Below are positions 1 through 10,379 of a stretch of 64,000 nucleotides of DNA, one piece after another. The translations under genes and the position numbers were made by a program. This DNA comes from Tubiluchus corallicola. Lineage: Eukaryota > Priapulida > Priapulimorpha > Priapulimorphida > Tubiluchidae. The stretch's first letter is position 1; each line of letters begins with the position of its first letter. The DNA is taken from NCBI GenBank assembly GCA_030141605.1, contig JAQGDQ010000020.1:372001-436000 (forward strand), given 5' to 3'. Below the pieces are notes generated by a model that was not told where the DNA came from, did not search any database, and was given only the letters and a program-made list of their open reading frames with translations.

Positions 1-23
1 ATGCCATATTTTAACCTTATAAA

Positions 24-141
24 AGCAAATTTGAAGTCCACAAAAAGCAGAACTTTGAAAGTAGCTATGTTATATGGCTGTATGGTATACAAGTCTTTTT
101 CAACGTCGCACTTTTGCGACTGCATGTGTTGTTGCAGTCTA
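24..141 (-). CDS. Possible C-terminal exon of BBS12 (tentative)
   Basis: On the minus strand an acceptor-like TTGCAG ends at 142. From 141 one frame stays open to near the window edge and reads ...DLYTIQPYNIATFKVLLFV.... This loosely resembles the BBS12 C-terminal pattern (aromatic-Tyr, Pro, Ile-x-x-Trp-Arg, Leu-x-x-Val). It lies in the expected orientation downstream of the BBS12 exons, but an intervening exon is missing, so phase cannot be tested. The match is weak and the stretch may be non-coding. The left limit is arbitrary. Confidence 0.25.
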
Positions 142-164
142 CTGCAAGTTATCGCTGCCCCAAA

Positions 165-780
165 CCCCTTCACTATGTTGTTGCTTTTTAACTGGGCCAC
201 ATTGACTTTTGCAGATTTGACAATAACTTCTTATGGTGTGTTACTAAAACAGAATCTTGTAAATAAACAAATAGTTGTTTGTTACTGAGTACTAATATTA
301 ACTATTAGTTTTATTTCAACACATGTACACACATGCTAGCACACATACTTGCACTCACACACATACACACATGCACACCATCATAAATAAGTATGTAGTT
401 AGAAACCAGTTTTCACCAAAGACACAATACTATTTCATAATATGCAATCATTTTACAAGAATGCAGAACAATCAGCCAAACAAACATTTCATCAATGATT
501 TACAAGTGATTACATTAGTGACAAGAGCATACCATACAGTACAGTATCGTGGAATGCACCTGGCTTCAGACACTGATTAACTGGTAGCGTTACTTGTTGC
601 GAAGCAACCCCAATCCCACGGCTGTAAAACTTTTCTACAAAGTTTTTGCAAGGCCGTAGCACTGAAATAAACAGATCTGTGTGACTGCGCTTAGTGCTGA
701 GCTTGGGCGGCAGTCTATCGCCTTTCGTCCTTTGCATGAAAAACATAGGAGGCACTGTACCGCCTTCCATAGTGAAAGGG
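165..780. mobile_element. piggyBac-like non-autonomous element, copy 1
   Basis: The element ends at 780 with ATAGTGAAAGGG followed by TTAA (781-784). It begins near 165 with CCCCTTCACTATG, a decayed version of the inverse, and the left TTAA is mutated to CAAA. The interior matches the better-preserved copy at 59605-60144 (shared stretches around 200-270 and 510-780). A CA-rich microsatellite (about 325-395) makes this copy longer. ORFs inside it are fortuitous and no transposase is visible. Confidence 0.75.
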
Positions 781-784
781 TTAA

Positions 785-1915
785 GATTCTGAATTGTGAC
801 CAAAACTGCAAGTGCTGACTGTGAAAAATCTTTGCTGACTTGATTTTTGTGATCTCAAGATCATAATTTTGCTATTGCTGAATTCTCCATGCTTGATTAC
901 CTAGAAAATCCATTTTTCTGCGACCCTATTTTAACACTGTCGCCTATATCACATGACCTGGTCACAGCACTTTTCAAAATTTTCTTAGCACATATCTATG
1001 CTCGACAGCTTACCCATAAGGCAATAACATAGGCTTCTAATCAATACTGTCAGTGGTGTTGAGCGACAAAGTCAGTTGCCCTAATTTTCACATTTTGGGT
1101 CCTACTGCTGTGAAGTTTAACCCAGAGGTCACCATTCCCATACCGCTCTGTGTCTACCTTAGTTAGGTGCCTACCCTGCAAGTTTCTTTATTCTAGCTTG
1201 TATACTTATGGAGTTATTGACCAAACCCCATTTTAACACTTTTGCACATATCACTTCTGTCTCCCACCCTCAGGTGACTACCCACCAACTTTGGTGACTC
1301 GCGGTACCATCGCTTTGGAGAAATAAATAAAGAAACGGTTGATTTCCAATATCGCAGAATGTTAACTGTGTTAATTAACGAATCGGGTCCATCGCGCAAG
1401 AGCTGCTAGTCGAAGTGAGACAAACAGGAGGGGTAAAATGTCATTGCTGAGCAAAATCAAACAAACCGATTCGGCAGTTTGATTCGGTTTCATCATTTCA
1501 GCCACTAAAATGCAAGTCATTATTATCATTTGACTTTTGATGCCTTTACTTGCATGATTTTGTTTTGCACTGGCATTTGTATTCATTGGCTGTTTTGTTT
1601 TTTATTATTTACGTTTGTTATTTTAAAAGAAAGTGTAAAATTATGAAATTTTGCACCAAGTAGTCAAAATGTTACAATATGATCCCTTTGCTGCCCCTCC
1701 TGTTTCCCAAGTTCATATTACAAATTTAATGTAAATTGTTGGATTTTAGAAAAGAATAAATTATTCAATTTCAATTTCAACAATATTACAGAGCCTTGAT
1801 GTTATTCTGGAACACTGCATATTAAGTGTAAATATGAAATAAACCAAAACTAAGAAAACTCCCTGCATGAAGTAAAAAAGTTTTTAAAGTGGCATAACGT
1901 TTTCGAAAAATTTAC
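785..1915. other. Non-coding stretch with a LINE-type 3' tail
   Basis: No convincing exon was found here, although a C-terminal BBS12 exon would be expected. At 1754-1786 the plus strand reads as an AT-rich tail with AATAAATTATTCAATTTC, resembling the tails at about 47380 (plus) and 60440 (minus). This suggests that a plus-oriented retroelement 3' end occupies part of the preceding sequence. No reverse-transcriptase motif is readable. Confidence 0.45.
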
Positions 1916-4900
1916 CTTGTAGCTTTTGCAAAACATTAATGCAAGTTTTCTCTGCCTGGCCACCACCTGGCAACAATATACCACTTGTGCTGACATTTCT
2001 TATGCGATTGACACAATGCCAGAATGACTCTTCTTGAAGCTCTAAAGCTGAAGCAGAAGGATAGCATATCACAGCAGTCTGAAATATCATGAAGCCTATC
2101 AGGTAGTCATACTCATAATCCTTGTCATTACTATTATTTCTATTACAGCTACTAACAACAATATAGTTTGTTGTCTACCAATGAGACAAGTACTTTCACT
2201 CGTGTTATGTTGTAATCCACGAGAAATGGTCTGCACAATTTGTACATAAAAACTTTGTACAAACTTTGTGATACACTTTTGGTGGTATCAAAAATTGTGC
2301 TTACACGAGCAGTAAACTGTTTCGAATGTACACATTATTTCAGTGGTTATATGATGAGTCTAATGAAACACAAACAGATTAAAAATAAAAACAAACTTTT
2401 CTGAGAAACTATACATACGATCAAGACACATTGTCATTGGTAATACTGCTTTCCAAAATAGCACATTGACTAGATGCTTAGAGTTTTGAAAATTTAAAAT
2501 GAATTTGAATGGGTCACAAAGTCCACTGCCTGTGAAGTTGCCAAGAAATTTCTATGCTATAGTCATGGTCAGAAAAGGCTAACTGTACTATAAAACTGTA
2601 CTGATCAGCTAACTGTATTATAAAAATTGCTATGGCCATTTAGTAATTTTCTAACTTTTTAAAGATTCATACCATTTGTACAATATTTGGAGTTTACAAA
2701 AAGTGCATGTGTTAAATACCTGAACATCACATCCAACAGCCACGCAGGCATAGCTGCATTCAGCTGTTCCCCATTGGTCATTATCCCATAATTCAACATG
2801 GACATTATCCACAAACTCCTGAAAAATACATTTATATTGTTCAATATTATTAATAAACTTATCACATACTTAATAAACTTTTCATAAAATGTGAAAACTG
2901 TACCATGAGGAAAAAAGAAAACACACAGAAATACATACATTAAAGCAGTCGGTCAGATATGATAGGACTGCAATGCCAGTAGTGGCAGAAAGGGCTTCTA
3001 AGGCTTTCCAAGGCACAGATTGGATAACTGTTATATTGTTCTGGTTGCAGAAATCTTGTACATTTGCATCTACTTCACCTTTCACTATCAGCAGAGTAAT
3101 GAACTTCTACAAGAAAAGAATTGGACTATTATTCGAAATGGTTGTTTAAAACAACCAAACATTTTAAGCAAAATCCAATTATGCGTAACAATTTTCAATT
3201 TATACTGCAATTACATTATATTCACAGGTTATGCACAAAAATCCTAGAGATAAAAATTACCTCTTTTAATAACACAAATTTATTCTTAATGACAAAAATA
3301 GTAAGAAAGAATTAAGATCCCACAATTAAAAAACAAGGAAATGCAGGGTCACATTTTTCTTTCTCTTCCCTTGTTTTTTTTTAATTACCTCCTTTAATAC
3401 TGTAGTGATTTCACAAAACCATTGTGATTGCAAATTTGTATGACTGGCAGTATAAGATATAGAAGAAGGTTCGACATTTGGCTGATAGCCAGTGTGGTGA
3501 AATTTTTCGTTTATGCTTCCTCCAACAAGCTGAAAAGAAGCAAGAAACAACGTGTAATTAGAATACACATAAAAGTATAAATGCTTTTAATCAAATTCCA
3601 ATAAAGCAGATTTCCATTACCAGTTCAGTCAATAAGTAATACATAACAAAATTGTCAGATCACAAAATAAAAATGAGGTTATATATTCATATGTGCAGTA
3701 GCAGCAGAGGGCACATTTCATGCTGCTTCAATATCTGAAATCTGTCCTCTACCAAACAGATAATGTTAAAAAATTCTACAAGGTATGTTCTATCTTAACA
3801 CAATGATTTCAGCAGGTAAAACTTATAAAGTGAGCTATGTAAGTGTTATATTTCATACCAACGCTCTGTAAACTCGAGGAAAATTACAGGACAGCATGCA
3901 TGCAGTATCCGAGTTTACTTTTAATAATATTCCTTGGACAACTGTACTTTTCCAGTGTGGTAGGCCAGCAATGCTGCATGTGTATACTCTTGCAGTGTTC
4001 AATCTGCAAAAAATATCAAGTTAGGATATGGATATGTACAAGTATTATTGTACATATATCAAAAGTTTAACATTAATTAGTTAAATAGGTGAATATGCAT
4101 ATCCTACTAAACAAAGTTGGTTAATAAATACTAAAAATAATCATAAAACAGGTAAACACAAGGCTATAATACCTGGGCAAGTGACATTTTGAAACATGCT
4201 GCATCTGTGCTTGTCTCTTCCAACAATCCAAAGCAAGTTTCATCATGTCCTCATTACTGTGACTTAATCCGTATGCAATCTTTTCACAAGCAGAAATTAC
4301 TCTGCCACTGTTCTCATCAGTTTGTGCACTGCTGCTGTTTTGTTTACAAGTGAAACACATGGAAGCATTTGGTACTTCGAGACTGCGATCTGGCTTGCAT
4401 GTGGTAAGATAACTAGAAGTTTTTTCTCCACTCGTCTTCACAGAGTTCCCATCACTAAACCGACTATTACGCATGGTATTAAGCGTATAAAAATGTCTGC
4501 TTTTAGTAAGTACATGTCTTTTGCAAGCACTTAAGTTGAATACTGATCTATCAACCTTAATGTTGTTGGCAAATCTACCAGTATCACTGTTTTTAGCATT
4601 AGTATATCCTGAATGGTCATCAATTATTTTGTTTTCAGGTGATATAGTCAAGGGATTAAGTACATTTGGTTTGGTAGCACAAGTTGTAGGAATTCCAGTG
4701 TCTGCACCATTAGACAGCCCCTGTTTCGACCTTTTATTTTTACTACTAACAGATGGAAATTGTGCAGAAAGTATTTCCTTGTATTTAGTAAATGTGTTTG
4801 TATCTGATAAATTTTCATGTGCAATAGCCTCACTACTGCCACCAGACTTACTTTCATAAGATTGCATACTGGTAATATTATGAAAATTCGACAGTTCATA

Positions 4901-6655
4901 ATTTGTATTTGTGGAATCCAGATCCAGACCAGCATTTCTGTTAAATGGATTAGTTAAAACAAAGTTGTTACCTAGTACATCGATTTTATCTTCACAGGAA
5001 AACGCTGAATGTTCACAATTTGAAATTTCTATGTTAGATTTATCAAAACACCAAAAGATATCACTAATATCGTCAACTTCCTCAAGTTTATCTTCACAAA
5101 GTCCATTGCTATGCAAACATTTTACACAGTCAGCCTGTCTCATTAAATCTGCTGCAGGCATTTTGAGTTCATGACAGCTGCTTAACGATGGTGACTGAAG
5201 GAAAAGTGATGCCTTGATACTGACAGCAGACAATTGCTCAAGACAACATTCAAGACACCCGTTCATCAGTTCAGTAATAATAGTTCTTGGTATTCCCTAA
5301 TACAAAAAAATAAACAAATAAATATAGCCAAATATCATAAAAGCTAGAACCTATTTATTTCAAAAATTTAATCAAGATTATATTAATTAAAAAAACAATG
5401 TTTTGTGTTGGCAATGTGTGATGCTCTATTCTAGATGTCTGGAATACAACTGCAAAAGTGCTGAGTAAAGGAGATTTGCACCTGTAGTTTAAATCTGAAA
5501 TTACAGAAAGTCCACCTTCTTGCAGGAATGTTTATATAGAATTTTTTGAATACTGACTTTAGACAAAGTGTCACAATTACCTAATTGTCTACACAAGTAA
5601 TTAATTACCAGGTACATTAGCAGTATATAGACTAGTACATTACTCATTGTCAACACAAAGCACTGCTTGCAAAAGTGCATATGCAAAGCAAATCATACTT
5701 ACAAGCCAAATGTTATGCAACAGTACTTTTTTTAAATTAACATAATTTGAATTAAATTTTGGAATTTTAGATTTTAGTGTATTTGCCAAACTAAGATACA
5801 GACTTCATAGTAACATGTTTGCTTTTCCATAGGGATACATCGGATCCACGGCTGTATGTACTGGATCCAGTTCTGGTTAAACTAAAAAACCGCCAAACTA
5901 TGCTCTTACTCGAAGTAAAAGTAAAAGCTTACTGGAATTTTAGCAAGCATTTTTGTAGCAGTAGCACTATCTTTGCATGCTACTTGCAACAAAGAACCAC
6001 GACATGAGAATTGCTGGTAGCGCTAGCGCTACAAGCATGGTGGCATAAAAACTAATGAATTTCTGAAGATTTTAATATGAATCCTTCAAAGTCTTTAAAA
6101 AACTTAAGACTATTTGGGTAACTAAAATGTCATGTACAATTTTTCTTACCTGCTCTAATTTTTTTTCACAATCGATAATTTTATACATAGAAAACTAGAA
6201 ATACACACTGTGCAAAGTTTAATGAACATTTCTGCCAGATCTGGATCGGATCCATAAAAAATGTTGGATCTTGGAGTCCGGAATCCGGATCCGGTACATC
6301 CTGACTTTTTAAGACTGATACAATTTAAAAGGCTTCAAATTTTTAAAGCAAACCTTTTTTACTAATTCAAATGCAGAGTGGACCCACGCATTAGCCATAA
6401 ACAGTAAAGTTGTTGTTGAAGAGCCATACATCTTATGATGTGCCTGAACAGCAGAGTTGAGTAATTCCATACTAGGGTCCTTAAAACAAAAAAATCATTA
6501 GTTTAGTTCAGTAACTGTAAGCCTAATATCAAAAATATGTTAAAATACATAATCACAGTTTTAGTTTTAATTGTACCTTCAAATGTATGTTTTCTAGTAG
6601 TTGAGCCGGGCACTTGATGAAGTGGCATTGGTTGTCATCGGTAATGCATTTGACA
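1916..6655 (-). CDS. BBS12: BBS12, chaperonin-like Bardet-Biedl syndrome protein (partial, at least 8 exons)
   Basis: Exons in transcription order: 6655-6577, 6479-6354, 5296-4173, 4003-3859, 3529-3389, 3106-2939, 2818-2720, 2078-1916. All join in phase with GT-AG introns, giving about 680 codons. The family is a diverged group II chaperonin; with BBS6 and BBS10 it assists assembly of the BBSome, the ciliary cargo coat. Recognition rests on a collinear match to vertebrate BBS12: an N-terminal SAVQAHHKMYG / TLLFMANAW block, SRHF, a GLSHSNEDMM helix, RVYTCSIAGLP, the apical-domain stretch TLLIVKGEVDANVQDF, then YLTDCF, and the chaperonin-like glycine motif LLPGGGQAEKTC. The big exon carries a Ser/Asn/Thr-rich linker. 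The first coding exon (the first visible base of exon 6655 completes a codon) and the C-terminal exon(s) are not securely found. An hAT MITE sits in the intron between 5296 and 6354, and a palindromic element touches the donor at 3388. BBS12 is favoured over MKKS or BBS10 by the conserved N-terminal block. Confidence 0.9.
3318..3387. mobile_element. Short palindromic MITE abutting a BBS12 splice donor
   Basis: The left arm (TCCCACAATTAAAAAACAAG) and the right arm (CCCTTGTTTTTTTTTAATTA) are inverted copies with a short centre. A longer relative with about 50-bp arms is at 34004-34200. The right end coincides with the donor of the BBS12 exon 3389-3529, so the first intron bases GTAATTAA may come from the element. 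Confidence 0.6.
5830..6304. mobile_element. hAT-type MITE in a BBS12 intron
   Basis: The left end reads AGGGATACATCGGATCC. The right end reads GGATCCGGTACATCCTGA, whose complement is closely similar, giving terminal inverted repeats of about 17 bp. The flanks CTTTTCCA and CTTTTTAA match at 6 of 8 bases, compatible with a decayed 8-bp target duplication. Nothing inside resembles a transposase. Confidence 0.6.
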
Positions 6656-6785
6656 CTAAAAAAATAATTTAATTAACTTGCTGATTAAATTAAATTAATT
6701 GAACAGATCTCAAGGCTATAGTCTACCAATCACAACCTTCCTATGGTCACTGCCTCCACAACTTCCAGTCAGTGGCTTCACTAAT

Positions 6786-7736
6786 CAGTATATTATTTCT
6801 TCAAGATCAATTGAGGTATTGAAAATATTGTGAACATGTTCCTACAATTTTGCCAACTGACATCAATGTGCGATTTTTGTCATACAAGAGTTCAAGCACA
6901 GGCATGAGTTCACTTAACCAACGTAGCTTATGTCGCTACATAACCAAGCACTTAATTACACCAATGTAATCAAGCGCTTGGCATAAGGGCCAAGCAATTG
7001 TTTTTGCTAGTCTGTGTAATACCTATACAGGTATATTTTTGCATGTTTGTTTTTCTTTGTTTTATGTATTTTCTATCAAAAGGATCAGACAAAAATGTTT
7101 AGAATTGTTGAACACTGGCAGAGACGAGTTTCCTACTATGAGCATTCTAGTTTTATTATAGAAGTTATTTGCATCGAAAAAACTTTTGTGCCATTTTTTC
7201 CTATTTTTCCATTTGAACCAATTTTTCCTACAGGTGCCACTTTCATTCTATTCAAACAGCTCACCAAAAACAGTTAGACAAAATTTTAAACGGTGACCTT
7301 GGCTCTATAAGTAAAAAACAGGCCCAATCATCCGGGACCCAAATCTTGGAGCATTAGTATTCTAGAATCGTAGTATTTCTGCTGTATCATAGCTCATTAA
7401 AACTGCAGGTTTGAATGTGTTTTGAGATTTTACAGCTTCAGAGTCTCACCCAACTAATAACTAAATTATACCAAACCTTGCAAAAATATACCTGTGTAGG
7501 TATTACACAGACTAGCAAAAACAATTGCTTGGCCCTTATGCCAAGCGCTTGATTACATTGGTGTAATTAAGTGCTTGGTTATGTAGCGACATAAGCTACG
7601 TTGGTTAAGTGAACTCATGCCTGTACTTGAACTCTTGTATGACAAAAATAGCACATTGATGTCAGTTGGCAAAGTTGTAGGAACATGTTCACAATATTTT
7701 CAATACCTCAATTAATGTTGAAGAAATAATATACTG
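6786..7736. repeat. 951-bp foldback element with about 258-bp arms
   Basis: The left arm 6786-7043 is repeated in inverse orientation at 7480-7736 with near-perfect identity, e.g. CAGTATATTATTTCTTC at the left end against its complement at the right end. A loop of about 436 bp separates the arms. The loop has a 76-codon plus-strand ORF of no recognisable family. No clear target-site duplication is visible. The element lies just upstream of the first located BBS12 exon. Confidence 0.85.
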
Positions 7737-8656
7737 TTTTTAAAAGTTTCTTTATGGTTACAGGAAATTTTATTAAGAATATTGTGCTTTTACAATTCTC
7801 TAAATTTATCCGTTATATAAGCTACTATGAAAAGGAAATCTATAATATATAATACACTACAATAATTGTTGGAGCATCATTGCACATGTATGGCAGCAGA
7901 AAGACTAGTCCAATAACTTTGTTGACATGGCAACTAACTGTTGGTACTCCAAACAGAAACACAACTATTCAACTAAGGTCGTCTCATCTATGGCAACAAT
8001 TTTTTTCCTTCAAAATACAGTAGAATTGAGGCCAAGGTGTATCCGTGTATTGTTCTGCATTAATTAGTGGATTTCAAGCAAGTGACGTTGTACGTTGTTA
8101 TTGTGCAAAACAATGTAATAGCTGAAAAGTTTTCTCAATTTGATTTCCAAAAATCGATTTTTAATACTAATTAATAATAATTAATAGTAATTAAAAAATG
8201 CAATGCGTTTCAATTTGATTTTGTATGAATGGCCATTGTGTGAGATATACAAAAATGAAAATAATTACAATGCAGTCGTTGCTTGGTGAGAACGGTTTTT
8301 CATGAACCCATGCTGAATGCAATAAAATCCCACGGTCGTGAAGAAGTTAATTGATTTTACTAATTACAGGAGGCGTTTTTCACAGTTTTACTGCTGCAAC
8401 TTTCTCATGCTTGTCCAAAATAAGCTCAATTTCCCGAGACCTGTAGCTTTTCCTTTAACGTAGTTTATGTACCTTAAAAACGTTTGAAACGAAAACATAT
8501 CACACATTGCGAGAATTTTTGTCGAATTTCGTGAAACAAACTTCTTTAGTTTTTGCCGCTCTCGCTTTTCAAGTCCTTATGTAGGGCGCCGAGTACGAAG
8601 TTAGCCGAGGTAAGACACTTTCGTTAAGCCCCACGTGTAAAATTTGCAGAAAAGCA

Positions 8657-9297
8657 GTGTCGTACATGGGCAGCCCAAGTTGGGCACTGGCGATTTCTGT
8701 CGAGAATCGAGAATTACGACATAATAAACATAAAACTAAATTTGTTTTAGAAAAAAGTAACTTTATAATAACGATGAATAGTCCTTGACGATTTAAAAAT
8801 GTATTGTTTGCAATAATATCATCATTATTATTAGCTCCATTAATATCATCCTAACATTAACCTAAGTATCTAATGCTTTAAAGAGAGAAACTATGTAGTG
8901 CACATAGCTTGCTAGCCCGTTTACATAGTAGAAAACAATTATTTTCCCAAGAGGTAGTAAAACGGATCACCTGTCTGTGAAGCAAGACAAAATAATAAAT
9001 GATAATTATGTTAAGCAGATGTTGGAATCGCCTAGAAAGCGGGCTTATTTCACTTCAAAAAGATTAATATCGAAGCCAAATTTAATATTGGCCATTCTTC
9101 TTGCACAAATAAGATTCTTTTATTTTATCAAATGTATAATAAATTATTCATTATATGTATATATTCATTATTCATTACGTGTATTGATGTTTTATTATTA
9201 TTAAATACACAAAGACAACGGACGCTGCCAGTACGGTTAAGGACTCAATTCGTGACCTGTCTCTAGTGTCCTACTTGGGCAGCCCATGTACGACGCG
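8657..9297. repeat. Element bounded by about 32-bp inverted repeats
   Basis: GTGTCGTACATGGGCAGCCC at 8657 recurs inverted at 9265-9297 with few mismatches. A further partial inverted copy (TAGCCCATGTACGACGCG) follows at about 9311. The interior is AT-rich and has no recognisable protein. It is probably a decayed MITE with a duplicated end. Confidence 0.5.
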
Positions 9298-9632
9298 TCT
9301 TACTTGGAGGCTAGCCCATGTACGACGCGTTCTACTCTTTACTCGGGCTACTGCTGTATTTTGCTCCCAACACCTAGAAATTCATTGTAAGCAACAAGCA
9401 ACCTTTGTTGCACAGTTGAGACCATCGTTGTGACCATAGATATATATCTGCTCTGAGCCATATTAAGACTTTGCTAAAATTTTAACTACTAATTATCAGT
9501 GGAGTAATAATAGTGTTTTAGCTAATGTTTCATGTTAAATTACTACTAGCTGACCGAAAATAAAATTTTATTACTACTACTATGAAGCATTATTTTGGTT
9601 GTCAACTTGTCAAAAACGACAAGCTGTGTAAT

Positions 9633-9965
9633 AGGAATAAGCATTTTCTACCTTTCACTATTTAAAATTCGAATTCAGTTTGAAACATTTTTGAACAATT
9701 TTTCGGATCAGTAGTGAAAAGCGGTTTTACAAAGATCATGCATATTAATTGATTTTGTTTTGCAGTAAAACCACTATTAGTTTGCTAAAATTTTTGCACA
9801 AAAACTGCAAGCTCAATTGTGCTAATTGCATGCTGTTTCAAACATTTTATTGATAAAGAAACGTATGGGGCTGAAGTGTTGAGCTATTCAAATCTATAAT
9901 TTAGGTTCAAATCAAATTTGCAATAAAAAAACTCATTCGATTCGAACGTTTGATGTTCATCCCTG
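9633..9965. mobile_element. hAT-type MITE, copy A of a pair
   Basis: The left end AGGAATAAGCATTTTCTAC and right end GATGTTCATCCCTG are decayed versions of the ends of the neighbouring copy at 10010-10374. The interiors align throughout, including a shared stretch around TTTTGCACAAAAACTGC. Confidence 0.65.
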
Positions 9966-10009
9966 CCATGTAATCTGATCGACTGAATTTTTGCCACTCC
10001 TCAGACTTA

Positions 10010-10374
10010 GGGGTGAGCATTTTCTACTAGAAAGCAAATTCGAGTCAAATTCGTGACTTTTGAATTCGAGTTGAACCAAATATCAGTATTTCAAATTCGA
10101 ATCGAATTATGAAAGAGTTTGAAAGATTTTCGAACAAGTTTTTGAAGCTGAAGTAAAAAGTGGTCTTACATTATGCATATTACTTGATTTTGTTGTGCAG
10201 CAAAACCACTATTATTCTGTTGAAAATTTTGCACAAAAACTGCAGCTAAATTGTGTTAATTGATGCTGTTTCAAACATTTTAATGAAATAGAACGCATAT
10301 GACTGAAGTGCTGAATTATTCGAATCTATAATTTTAAGTTCGAATCAAACTCGAACGTTTGGTGCTCACCTCTA
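10010..10374. mobile_element. hAT-type MITE, copy B of a pair
   Basis: The left end is AGGGGTGAGCA and the right end is TGCTCACCTCT, a terminal inverted repeat of about 11 bp. CTCCTCAG occurs close to both ends, consistent with an 8-bp target duplication slightly displaced on the left. It is a direct-orientation relative of 9633-9965. Confidence 0.65.
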
Positions 10375-10379
10375 CTCCT

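Noticed and set aside
510-803. 97-codon minus-strand ORF
   Set aside because: It lies almost wholly within the piggyBac-like MITE, and the related copy at 59930-60154 has a similar accidental frame. It shows no protein family signature.
4521-4859. 112-codon plus-strand ORF
   Set aside because: It is the reverse-strand shadow of the large BBS12 exon 5296-4173.
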